From Zoroaster sp. YZ-2022 (Eukaryota; Echinodermata; Asteroidea; Forcipulatida; Zoroasteridae): a DNA stretch of 64,000 nucleotides. The stretch's first letter is position 1. Every line of letters starts with the position of its first letter. The notes under the pieces are model-generated. The model did no database searches and had not been told where the DNA came from. It saw only the letters and a list, made by a program, of their open reading frames with translations. Below are positions 54,985 through 64,000 of this stretch, in pieces. The stretch is from positions 22,579,290-22,643,289 of the forward strand of contig CM055823.1 in NCBI GenBank assembly GCA_029582265.1, in the 5' to 3' direction. The translations under genes and the position numbers were made by a program.

Positions 54985-55060
54985 TGTTACCCTCGTGACG
55001 TCACTCAAAAAGTGATGTTCACCTCTGACGTCACTCAAAAAGTGATGTTCACCTCTCAAG
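54985..55060 (+). promoter_or_regulatory. Promoter-like segment with two CRE palindromes
   Basis: A 31-bp direct duplication (tgacgtcactcaaaaagtga plus tgttcacctc) places two TGACGTCA cAMP-response-element palindromes 31 bp apart (about 54997 and 55028), with cattggtc (inverted CCAAT-like) at about 54943. Downstream is a 58-codon ORF. Regulatory function is inferred. Confidence 0.4.
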
Positions 55061-55206
55061 AGTGGTACATCACCCTGATCGTTCCCGGGAGTATCATCCC
55101 CATATATCTTTCACAAGTGCTACTTTTGATTGCAAGAAGTGAAAACAGCGACCGAGGTTGTTATATTGCTGGTACTCCGCAGAACACGCTATAATATTTC
55201 AATTTG

Positions 55207-55383
55207 ATGCACTGTAGGGACCAGCTAAACAACTTGTCTGCTGTGTGTGAATTTGTTCGCGATGCAGTACGAATAGTTCGCGAATACTGCAACGAAACGG
55301 GACGAGATGACAGCAACTTCCAGACACTTCCAGTTACAGACTTAGACAGTTTACTGGAAGATTTCTTCGGTAACGTAATCTAA
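55207..55383 (+). CDS. Short ORF, possible first exon or truncated gene
   Basis: 58 codons from the first ATG after the CRE segment: MHCRDQLNNLSAVCEFVRDA, then VRIVREYCNETGRDDSNFQT and LPVTDLDSLLEDFFGNVI. The last part vaguely resembles the N-terminal helical domain seen before the core in Crypton-derived or ZMYM/QRICH-like proteins, but I cannot confirm this. A donor-like GGTAACG follows LLEDFF. The hairpin element at 55400 begins 16 bases after the stop. Confidence 0.3.
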   Translation: MHCRDQLNNLSAVCEFVRDAVRIVREYCNETGRDDSNFQTLPVTDLDSLLEDFFGNVI

Positions 55384-55399
55384 TACCATGGTATAACAA

Positions 55400-55514
55400 A
55401 ATAATTGTTGCCTGGCGTGATGGGGGTCCATGGGTTTTGTACACCCTCGGGGGCTGATGGCACCCTCGGGTGTACAAAACGCCATGGACCCCATCACGCC
55501 AGGCAACAATTATT
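55400..55514. mobile_element. 115-bp hairpin element
   Basis: Arms of about 46 bp, aataattgttgcctggcgtg... (55400-55445) and ...cacgccaggcaacaattatt (55469-55514), differ at a few positions around a 23-bp loop. Non-coding; MITE-like. No clear target duplication. Confidence 0.8.
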
Positions 55515-56352
55515 AAATGTTCCTCCAATGAATCCGAAAAATATTAAATATATACATTTTTGTTTTCAATGGAACATTGATAATTTTTTTGTTTTGGTCC
55601 AAAGAACTAAAATAATCAGCAAAACGTTTGGTATTAAGGTAAATTACTGAACGATGATGAGTGAGTGCAGTGCAGCCTTTCAAGTTTAGCATGAATGCTA
55701 CCATAGATTTTTCCCAAGGAACTCCTGAAAGGTCTTCAAATAATTTTTTTGGTATGCGTTCTTGCAGATACAAATTGATGCATGTATAGCTGTGTAAAAA
55801 ATATGCTTATCCACATTCCCATATGTCAACCTTAATGTGATTTAAGACCTCAGAGGCTGTGTTTGTTTCTTGCCATGTAAGTTCATTTAATAAGGAAATA
55901 ATTACACTTTGTTGCTTGGTCATTACCGCCCACATCAATTTCATTTTCAAAATGTAAAACATACATGTGAAATTTTTGTTGAATAAACTCAAATAGACAT
56001 AGGTAAATTCATGTTTTGAGGACACATGAAACACTTTCAGTGTACATGAGTTAGGTGCGTGATGCAAAACAATCTTCGTCATTCTGATTGGTTCAAATCT
56101 GCATTGGCTTCACACAAAACAGCGGGCGAACAGCTAGCACATATATATGCACTGCTGTGATTTTCATAAGCCATGTCTTTATAAAATTATCATCCATTAA
56201 TACACCCAAAGTGATTACGTTTTGTCCAATCGATCAGATTGTCTCAACTGTCTTGGGCATTTATGAATAACAGTTAATGCCACCCTTTAGTCTGAAATCC
56301 TCATTGAAGGCATTCTTTTACTTAATAATGTGTCTTCTATCTTTGATGTTAG
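55515..56352. other. No recognised feature
   Basis: AT-rich sequence without convincing frames or repeats. Confidence 0.45.
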
Positions 56353-56427
56353 GTTGCAGCAGCATCTACATCAGGAATACACACTGATGATGAGGACCCT
56401 CTTGCAAGTACATCATTTGTATGCCAG
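56353..56427 (+). CDS. Possible 75-nt internal exon
   Basis: Between ttgatgttag and gtaaag, phase 0 at both ends, encoding VAAASTSGIHTDDEDPLAST then SFVCQ. The acidic/Ser-rich composition and clean boundaries suggest an exon, but no partner exon in matching phase was found and no domain is visible. Confidence 0.25.
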
Positions 56428-56541
56428 GTAAAGAATTTGTTTTGGCTCATCCAAAATTAATCATGCCTTAAATGCCCTTGTCATACATTAAAGGCACACT
56501 TTCTGGCTCATTTATAATAATAATAATAATAATCATCATCA

Positions 56542-57519
56542 TCATTTCGACCGCAGTCGACTATCATTATCATCATGGGTGCGGACAACAGCATAACTAG
56601 ACTTCCAAACTCTGCGGTCCTCCATTAGGGATGCCAGTTCTGAAGTGTTTTCTAATCCAGTGTCCTCAAGGAGAACCTGCACATATGTCTTGTGTCGTGT
56701 ACCTGATGATCCATGTTTGGATTCCCAGAGAAGAAGTCTATTTGCTGCTTCTTCTTGATGACGATAGAAATGGCCGGCAGCACTCTTGTGGGAGTTCCGA
56801 TTTCCAGATCTGCTGAAGTTGTTGATGGATTTCCAGGCTTGCCCCTTCCTGACATGTATGTCCTGACATGTTGATGCAATCCAAGCACCCAGGTACTTGA
56901 AGTATTGAACTTGTTGTAGTTTACTACCATTCATGGTACACACTAGTACATTGGATGGCTGGTTGAAGGTCATGTACTGGGTTTTCTTGGAGTTGATATG
57001 TAGCCCAATTTTTGCTGCCTGAGTTTCCAAAGCCAAGAGAAGTTCCTGTGCTTGCTCCACTGTATCAGAGAGCAAGGCTAGGTCATCAGCAAAACCAAGG
57101 TCTGTAATGGTCTGCTTTCCAATTCGTCTTGACTGTCTTGGTTTGATGGTGAAGCCAAGTTCTTGAGCCCTGTCCTCTGGTATGGCTTTTCGGAGACAGT
57201 AGTCCAAAACTGTGATAAACAGGAAAGGAGCAAGTGTGTCACCTTGTAACACACCTGCTTGAATTTCAAAGACTTCTGTTTCTCCATCGGGTGAAATGAT
57301 TTCAGCCCTTGTAGTCTCATACATGTTGCTGATAGCTGAGACAATCTTCACTGGGATGCCATAGGCTGACAGGATCTTGCACATTTTAGCCCTGTGAATA
57401 CTGTCAAAGGCCTTCCGGAAGTCCACAAAGGTCAAGACTGCAGGCAGTTTTCGGGCTTGAACCCCTTCAAGTAGGCGACGAAGTGCCAGAATTTGACCAA
57501 TAGTTCCTCCGAAATCCAT
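56542..57519 (-). pseudogene. RT palm/thumb and C-terminus of RTE-like LINE
   Basis: 325 codons: GGTIGQILALRRLLEGVQAR, VLTFVDFRKAFDSIHRAKM, AGVLQGDTLAPFLFITVLDY and TDLGFADDLALLSDTVEQA (catalytic FADD), then VQYFKYLGAWI and a C-terminal ELASLMEDRRVWKSSYAVVR ending close to the microsatellite tail. Damage between ISTCQDIHVRK and SSGTRHKTYVQ is likely a double frameshift. Confidence 0.87.
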
Positions 57520-59277
57520 TTTGATTGAACCTCAGAAGCGGATCAATATGGTCACTGATGCGAGAGAGTAACATTCTATTGAAGGTCTTGCTAATGATGG
57601 ATGTCAAGCTGATCCCTCTGTAGTTATCTGGACTACTTAGGTCGCCAGACTTTGGTATGGGGACTATATTTGTAATATTCCAAACCTCTGGTCTGTGGCC
57701 CAAGTGAAGTGCAGCGTTGCAGAAATGAAGGAGAATGTCATTGATGTTACAATATTTGATGACTTCTCCCGGGATTTCATCCGCCCCACAACTCTTTCCA
57801 TTTTTAAGCTGATCAATGACCTGCAATTCCTCTTCGTCAAAGCTATCTGTTCGAATTGGAAGCTCGGAAAAGACTTGTTCTATTTCTTCATCCTCATCAG
57901 TAACTACAGGGGGATTTCCCAGGAGATTTTTGAAGGCTTTGTACCAGTTGTCAAGTCTCTCCTGTTGAGATCGACCCTTCACCTGTCCTTCTTTGGCTCC
58001 CTTTCTGCCTGTGATGTTATTTATAGTTTTCCATGCTGATGAGATGTTCTTTCCTTTGCTCTCCTCCTTGATTTCATCAATTTGCCTCTGTAGAAAGTCT
58101 TGGTTAGCTTCGAGATATGCTTTGTCTAGGTTTTCCTTGGCTGATTGCAGGTTCTTTCTTGTTTGTGGATTGTTGTACAAGTTGTTACTTTCTGATACCT
58201 TCTGTAACTCAGTTCTTGCTACTGAAACCCTCAGATCCTCACTTGCCAGAAGTGTCCTATCTCTCTTCTTCTTGGGTAAAAGCTTGGCAGCTGTCTCACT
58301 GTTTGCTTTCACCAGGTAATTGTATTGAGTAGAGATATCATTCTGTTCTCCATCTGTTCTCAAGCATTCATATCGGTTTCTTATTTCCACACCATATCTA
58401 GCTTGGAGATCTGTCTCCTGGCTAAGAGCTGTCCAGTAATACCTGGCTTTCCTACTCTGCTTCATATTAGCACGAAAACGAAGTTTCAGGGATGCAACTA
58501 CAACTCGGTGGTCTGAGCCAAGTGATGAAAAACTGCTGTATGTCTCTACATCTTGAAGGCATCCACGCCATTTGCGACGTATGGGTATAATGTAATCCAA
58601 CTGTGATTTGGTGCCATTAGCGGAGTTTAGGTGGGTCATAAGCTTACCATGTCTCTTCCTGAAGGAGGTGTTTCCAATAACAAGATCTGTTGCCTCAGCA
58701 AGCTCAAATAACATTTGACCATTGTAGTTTGTTTTCTGATGATAACTATATTTGACAATGTCAGTCCCTACCCTTGCATTCATGTCTCCAAGTACAATGA
58801 GAAAGTTATGAGATGGTACCTTTCTAATCGTATCTTCAAGATCTTGGTAGAACTGCTGGACTTCCTTTTCCTGCATCTTTCTTGCTGAGGTGCTTCCACA
58901 TGGGAGAGTTGGTGAGTAAGCAGTTATAATTGTTGGTGTTGGATTTCCATTAAAGTCAGCTTTGATGATCCTGGCGGATACTCTCTCAACAGAAGCCAAA
59001 GCGTCCCTTGCATGCTTACTCAGTAGAAATCCCACTCCTCTCACTGCTGCATTCATTGCTTTCCTTGCATTCCTTTCAGCAGAGGCTGTATAACCAAGGT
59101 ATAGTTGTGGGGTTGTTTTTCATACTGTATCTCAGCTCCATCCGCTCTATGTACAATGCGATGTTCCTGGATAGCTACAATATCATAGCTGTATTGGTAG
59201 GACATTTCTGTAAGTTCTTGTCTCAAATGGTCTATACGGAGTGTCCTTGTGTTGAAGGTGGCAATGTATCGTGTCAC
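57467..59277 (-). pseudogene. Endonuclease and RT N-terminus of RTE-like LINE
   Basis: The frame at 59053-59277 begins MTRYIATFNTRTLRIDHLRQ and has YDIVAIQEHRI (metal-binding Glu). The frame at 57467-59056 continues GVGFLLSKHARDAL, TIITAYSPTLPCGS, FLIVLGDMNARVG, QLDYIIPIRRKWR and LGSDHRVVVASLKL, the full endonuclease fold with its DxN and SDH boxes. It then runs through a charged linker to DQLKNGKSCGADEIPGEVIK and DNYRGISLTSIISKTFNRML. A frameshift ends it after RFNQNGFRR. Confidence 0.87.
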
Positions 59278-59340
59278 TTTGCTCTTGAGTAGCCGAGTAG
59301 CCCACTTTTCACGAAGATCCCTCGGCTGGTAGTCCTCCGC

Positions 59341-59640
59341 GCGGACCTTGTTTATGGCAGGCGACGTCCGAGCTGCATTAACTCTATACTGTGTCTGTCA
59401 TGATAATAGATAGTTTTCTTGGCTGATAACCTCGACGGGCGCCACTCTATCATGAGGTGTTGCTGGATGGCCGTTGGCTCATAAAGAGCTCATCCGCCCT
59501 TGGAGATGAATCTTGTTTTTAGTTTCATCAGGGTGTCCAGCCACCCTCCTCACCATTCTCCCTCCTGAGAGAAATGGTGGGGTAGACGGTTAAGCGCTGT
59601 ACATAATTGGCATTAGGTTAAAACAATTAAACAACAAAAC
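59341..59640. other. Junction between two LINEs
   Basis: Probably 5' flank of the RTE-like element and 3' end of the next L2-like LINE (contains ttaagcgctgtacataattg, L2-tail-like). No gene. Confidence 0.5.
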
Positions 59641-60765
59641 AACAAATTCAGAGCAAAGACAAAACAAATTAAAGAATCAGTTAAATAAAAAGGTCTTGAG
59701 CCTAGATTTAAAAGAACTGATAGAGGGCGCATTTCTTACGGCACTCGAAGGCTATTCCACAGACATGGAGCTGCAGTTGGCAAATGCCCGGTCACCATAT
59801 ATTGTCTTGCTTCGCAGGCCAGCACTGAGTAGACTATTTGATGATGAATGAAGAGAGATGCCTGGATTATAATCTGAAATAAGTTCCACTAAGTACATGG
59901 GAGCCATACTGTTACGTATCTTGTAAGTAAGAAGTAAGATCTTAAAACGGATGCGGTCTTCTACTTTTAGCCAGTGTAGTTGGTTCAGAACAGGCGAGAT
60001 GTGATCACGACGGTTTGTAATTGTGACAAGTCTCGCAGCTGCATTCTGTACACGCTGTAGGGGTGCAATCTGACTAGCAGGAAGGCCATATAACAAACTG
60101 TTATTGCAGTCCAGTCTGGTGGTCACAAACGCATGCACTAAACATTCTGTGGCTGATTGATCCAAGTACCTACGAATCTTTCCTATCTTGTAGATTCCAA
60201 ATGAAGCAGCACGTGTGATGCAAGGTTCTATCCAGTATAACACCGAGGTCGTTAGCAGAGTTTGCAGCCTTGATTTTGGCATCACCAATGACTATGTCCG
60301 GCAGACAGGAAGGCTTTCGATGCTTAGAATGGAAGTGAACGATCTCTGCCTTTGAATCATTCAACATCACCTTATTGGAGATGGCCCAAGATCTACAACT
60401 TTCCAATTTGTTGATGGCTTCAGCAATCTTGGACGATTCCAGCACTAGATACACTTGTGGGTCGTCTGCATAAACCATATGCATAATTCCACTGTGTGCA
60501 CCAATCATGTCACTCAAAGGACCAGTATACAAGATGAAATCAAGTGGTCCCTTGACAGATCCTTGTGGGGTACCACAAGGAAGCAGGCAGATGTCCGAAA
60601 ATGCGTTGTTCACAACAACAGCCTGAGATCGATCAGTAAGATATGATTCGAACCATCGCAGAGCTCTTCCACCAATGCCATACTTTGTAGACGTTTAAAG
60701 AAGATGGAATGGGTAATGGTGTCAAATGCGGCAGAGTAGTCAAGTAAAATCAAAACCGCTTCATT
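59640..60765 (-). mobile_element. L2-like LINE, truncated
   Basis: Minus-strand fragment in two overlapping frames. 60170-60613 has LLPCGTPQGSVKGPLDFILY and MHMVYADDPQVYLVL (YADD) and LNDSKAEIVHFHSKHRK. 59752-60288 has ITRAASFGIYKIGKIRRYLD, LHWLKVEDRIRFKILLLTYK and AGLRSKTIYGDRAF. A small deletion near 60230 shifts the frame and removes about a dozen residues. The 5' end meets a plus-strand RTE-like fragment at about 60780. Confidence 0.82.
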
Positions 60766-60784
60766 GTCACTGTCCACTGCCACT

Positions 60785-61110
60785 GTCACTATGGCACTCG
60801 CATGGAAAGCCCTCCATGATATGAAGAAGATCTGGACATCTCAGCTCTCTAAGGGTCTTAAACTCAGATTCTTTCATGCTGCAATCGAAACCATCCTGCT
60901 GTATGGGTGTGATTCCTGGACCTTCACCAAGGCAATGGCCAAGTCTCTCGACGGTTGCTACACCAGGATGCTACGGATGCTACAAAATGTCTCATGGAGG
61001 GATCACATCACCAACGTGGAGCTCTACGGCAACATCCTCCTACTTAGCGAGAAAGTCAAGGTGCGGTGGCTGAGCCTCGCTGGGCACTGCCTCCGACACC
61101 CAGAGCTACC
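60785..61110 (+). pseudogene. C-terminal part of an RTE-like LINE, interrupted
   Basis: Reads ALAWKALHDMKKIWTSQLSK, LKLRFFHAAIETILLYGCDS, WTFTKAMAKSLDGCYTRMLR and LAGHCLRHPELP, the conserved C-terminus of a LINE group common in marine invertebrates. It breaks off at 61110 at the inserted inverted-repeat element and resumes at 63960 with IVWEPTHG in the same frame up to the window edge. Confidence 0.85.
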
Positions 61111-61124
61111 CCTTACAGAAAATA

Positions 61125-61500
61125 GAGCTTGCCGCAAGCTTGCCACGAGCTTGCCACAAGCTTGCCGCAAGCTTAAAGAGCTTGCCGCAAGCTTAAAGAG
61201 CTTGCCGCAAGCTTATATGAGCTTGCGCTATTTTCTGCAAGGTTAGTACTAACTTGCTGCAAGCTTGCAAGCTTGCCGCAAGCTTGCAAGCTTGCCGCAA
61301 GCTTGTGGCAAGCTTGCGGCAAGCTTGCCAAGCTTGCTGCCAGCTTGCCAAGCTTGCGGCAAGCTTGCCAAGCTTGCGGCAAGCTTGCCAAGTTTGTGGC
61401 AAGCTTGTGGTAAGCTTGCGGCCACCTTGCCAAGCTTGCAGCCAGCTTGCCAAGTTTGCGGCAATTGGCAAGCTTGCCAAGCTTGCCTTCTTGCAAGCTT
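61125..61500. repeat. GCAAGCTT palindromic repeat zone, left
   Basis: Dense irregular repeats of gcaagcttgcc, each centred on the HindIII palindrome AAGCTT, with gaps of 1-10 bases. Leu/Ala/Gln/Lys-rich frames on both strands are artefacts. Confidence 0.9.
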
Positions 61501-61504
61501 TTTG

Positions 61505-63600
61505 ATTGTTAATAATATTGTACTGTATTATATTCTTCATAATGCTGTAATTAAACTTCATCTTGCATTTTACAATGCATATGCTTTTTCAAGGAAATAC
61601 ATTCTCAGCCTTATAATATATATAACAAATTTAACAAAATTAATGCAATTAAATTTTTTATTCAAATCAGTGAATTACCCATAGTCCAAAGAGTAATTTA
61701 TTTTCAGCAAGCACATACATACAGGTATGTTGAATTATGTATGTACAATTTTGAAATAACACATAATATTCAATTTGTGTATTATATTAAATCCCTCAAT
61801 ATTGTTTGGCAAATCATGAAATCTAGTAATAAAAAGAACAGAAGTTCTATACCTTCTGCTTCCTTTAATGTATAGCAGAATCATATATTGTTCAGGCCTA
61901 AAGTATATACAAGTTTGAAATGACATCCAAAGTGGTTTTGAACCAACTAAGAATTTTTTCATCATGACAGAAATTCTCTAGCCTATATATATATATATAT
62001 GCAGAATAAATAAACAACCTGATGGTCAATCATTTTACTAACCTAGCTGTGATCTGATGAGTATATTTGTGGAGGCAGCATATATTTATCAAATGTACAG
62101 GTGTACATTAATACATACTATGTACAACTCCATGATGACTTTCCTCATACCCAAATACATTAAGTAAGTTGTTTATTTGTGTGTAACTCACTTATTGGAA
62201 TTACACAGACTACAGGCAAGCAAGCTGTAATTGATACCTATAGTGCAGTGTACATAATTTGCATTGATTATGTAATACTATCACTGGATGGGGTAGTGTG
62301 TAACTTGACACTGTGTGGCCATAGCTGTCTGGCCAGTCATTGGACATTCATGGTCAAGCTATATGCCTCTGCAGTGTATGCTCTAAATTCAAACTGGAAG
62401 AAACAGATCTACAGTATACAGCAGTTTTTCAATGGAAGCAGTGAAATTTCAAGCAAGTTTTGTGAAGCAGGATGGGATTAATGATGGTAAGATGATTGTA
62501 CTATTTCAGTCTTATGAACTGTATGAATGATTTTACTTCATGTGAATGTGAATTGTACACTAATGGGCTAAACATAATTGAGTGCTGCATTTAATACAGA
62601 AATGCTACGAATGCAGTCTTGAATTGATCTGTACGTCAACCTATTGAATTTTGCAAAACCTTATGGGTGCAAAAAAAAAATTGTTTTGAAATGGTGTTCA
62701 TTATTTTTGCTATTCATGTTGTATTGTAATGATTTCATATGGTGTAATCATATGGTAATTCAGGAATAATTAACTGAATGATGATTGAAAACTCACATTC
62801 ACCAGAAGAACTGTAAATACTGCATGGCTCTAGAAAATATTGCAGTCATACAAGAAGTTACATGTACATACCCATTATCATTATATTTAAAAACTCATCA
62901 GGAGGTTCCTTTTCGAAAATCTAATAATTTGGGGGTGATTTACATCATAGAAAGAGCATGTACCTGCATGTAATTGTATCTGTGCAAATATATAATAGCC
63001 ACATTTCAAATTTAAATTGGTGGAAGGAGAAATATCTGGCTTTTCTAATATTTGTCTCCTTTCTTTGAATACACAGACTAAGTTGTTCTACGATAAACTA
63101 CGTATGACTGATGCTGCTACTGTGATCAAAGATTGGATGACAACCAGCCTCGCTATCTCCCTGATGAAGCTACAGCATTTCAACATTTTCCAAAAAAAGA
63201 TTATACTTCATATGCTGTTGCACAAATATACTGACATAACATGAACATTTAAATTTTGATTGTTCATTCTTAAATGGTTGTATTATTATCTTTTGGCTAT
63301 ACTGTTATTGTAATTATTTCAAAAATGTTTTTGCACATATGTAAAGATAATATTTAGCCAAAAAACAAATGATTCATATTTGATTTACAATAAAATGATT
63401 CCCTGCATGGCCACAATCAAAATGTATCCCTCAGGAATATAGCCTACATACATGTACAAGCCAAATTATAATCCACCAAAGATGTCAGATATGTATATAG
63501 CTACTGTAGTTTTATTTTACTAACCTACAAGTTAGCCTATGCAAAGCTGATGTTTTCATCAGAAAACATGTATGTCAGCAAATTACAGCACAAAATTGTA
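61505..63600. other. Interior of the inverted-repeat element
   Basis: AT-rich. Exon-like segments at about 62211-62490 (after ggaattacacag, before gtaagatg) and 63078-63243 (after tgaatacacag) have open frames (the latter TKLFYDKLRMTDAATVIKDW) but no known domain. They may be decayed transposase exons or captured host sequence. Confidence 0.35.
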
Positions 63601-63602
63601 TT

Positions 63603-63950
63603 TAAGCTTTTGCAAGCTTGCATATTATGTGCAAGCTTAATATTTACATCTTGGCAAGCTGAAAGGTACGTGTCTAAGTTTAGTTTGCATATTCATGCAA
63701 GCTTGCAAGATTGCAGCAAGCTTACAATCTTGTCTGCAGCAAGCTTGCCCCAATTTTCATTTTTGGAACCCTTGCAGGCTTGCTGCAATCTTGTCGGCAA
63801 GCTTGCCAGCAAGCTCCATGATATTTCTGTAAGGGCAGGCAAGCTTGCCGGCAAGCTATCCGGCAAGCTTGCCGGCAAGCTTGCCCTAATTTGCATTTTT
63901 GGAACCCTGCAAGCTTGCCGGCAAGCTTGCGGCAAGCTCCATGAAATTTC
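63603..63950. repeat. GCAAGCTT repeat zone, right, with duplicated terminus
   Basis: GCAAGCTTGCC repeats as on the left, in inverted relation. The terminal segment (catttttggaaccc ... tttctgtaaggg) occurs twice in tandem, ending at 63836 and 63959. Confidence 0.88.
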
Positions 63951-63959
63951 TGTAAGGGA

Positions 63960-64000
63960 CCGGCCAACAATGTCATTGTGTGGGAGCCCACTCACGGCGG
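63960..64000 (+). pseudogene. RTE-like LINE ORF resumes
   Basis: Codons for NNVIVWEPTHG follow the right end of the inverted-repeat element, in frame with the codons that end at 61110. The window ends within this ORF. Confidence 0.8.

Larger units (their letters stand above)
56515..59340 (-). mobile_element. Nearly full-length RTE-like LINE
   Basis: Minus-strand element with a 3' microsatellite tail (plus-strand (TAA)n then (TCA)n, 56515-56545), a coding region of about 912 codons (59277-56542) and a short 5' region. The order is endonuclease then RT, with an FADD catalytic box, as in RTE-type LINEs. Two frameshifts (about 59070 and 57510) separate three long frames. Confidence 0.88.
61111..63959. 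mobile_element. 2.85-kb inverted-repeat DNA element with GCAAGCTT repeat ends
   Basis: Ends (C)CCTTACAGAAA and TTTCTGTAAGGG are inverted. Next to each lies a zone of short palindromic repeats of GCAAGCTTGC type (61125-61500 and 63603-63950). It sits inside the RTE-like LINE frame; removing it with a 2-3 bp duplication (AC or ACC) restores that frame. The interior (61505-63600) has small exon-like frames (62179-62481, 63017-63244) without recognisable transposase motifs. Superfamily undetermined. Confidence 0.8.

Noticed and set aside
56340..56427. Joining exon 56353-56427 to the ORF at 55207
   Set aside because: The donor after LLEDFF leaves phase 1, and in that phase the downstream exon has an early stop, so the two do not combine.
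61173..61684. Leu/Ala/Gln/Lys-rich proteins over GCAAGCTT repeats
   Set aside because: Open on both strands and several frames; produced by the palindromic repeat.
1..64000. CRISPR array or prokaryotic defence system
   Set aside because: The 103-bp and 60-bp repeats have no variable spacers, no cas-like genes are present, and introns, SINEs and LINEs show the DNA is eukaryotic.

Overview
This window is repeat-dominated, AT-rich eukaryotic DNA, most likely from a marine invertebrate deuterostome. An echinoderm or hemichordate is my best guess. It rests on tRNA-headed SINEs with a conserved 'gtccttgagcaagac' body and ATT tails, L2-, RTE- and Tx1/L1-like LINEs, DIRS/Ngaro-like tyrosine-recombinase retroelements, and exons encoding CUB and LDL-receptor class A modules. 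Nothing looks prokaryotic: there are no operons, CRISPR arrays or defence genes.

Layout. 1-7137 is a 103-bp satellite array (about 69 copies, open at the left edge). 7138-15830 is block A: part of a dispersed repeat, a DIRS-like element carrying a hAT-type MITE, and an L2-like LINE, with a SINE+RTE composite inserted at 14124-15527. 15880-17528 is the 3' part of a Ty3/Gypsy-type LTR element. 17781-19650 is a third copy of the dispersed repeat (copy C) that holds only ONE satellite monomer. 20271-21895 has two clean phase-1 exons (CUB, LDLa), the best evidence of a host gene. 23404-31735 is a Tx1-like LINE split by a Ngaro-like element of about 6 kb, which itself holds further insertions. 32027-46867 is block B: a second copy of satellite array plus block A in direct orientation, about 30.2 kb downstream, with its own Tx1/L1 insertion (41911-44292) and ending at a 500-N gap. 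47368-50250 has SINEs and a possible small multi-exon gene. 50811-51451 is a foldback element built of 21-bp palindromic repeats. 51610-53250 is an array of 60-bp units carrying a tRNA B-box-like motif, organised with the last codons of an L2-like LINE into exact 350-bp higher-order units. 53188-54830 is that LINE. 54985-56427 has a CRE-containing promoter-like segment, a hairpin element and possible exons. 56515-59340 is a nearly full-length RTE-like LINE, 59640-60765 another L2-like LINE, and 60785-64000 an RTE-like LINE fragment interrupted by a 2.85-kb inverted-repeat DNA element full of GCAAGCTT repeats.

Most long open frames are remains of reverse transcriptases, and none is intact. The most interesting signals are structural: a satellite caught in one-copy, 35-copy and >=69-copy states inside the same dispersed element; the 350-bp LINE-end/tRNA-like array; two unusual inverted-repeat elements; and a large direct duplication that could be real or a haplotype assembly artefact. 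All family assignments come from motifs read by eye, without database searches.
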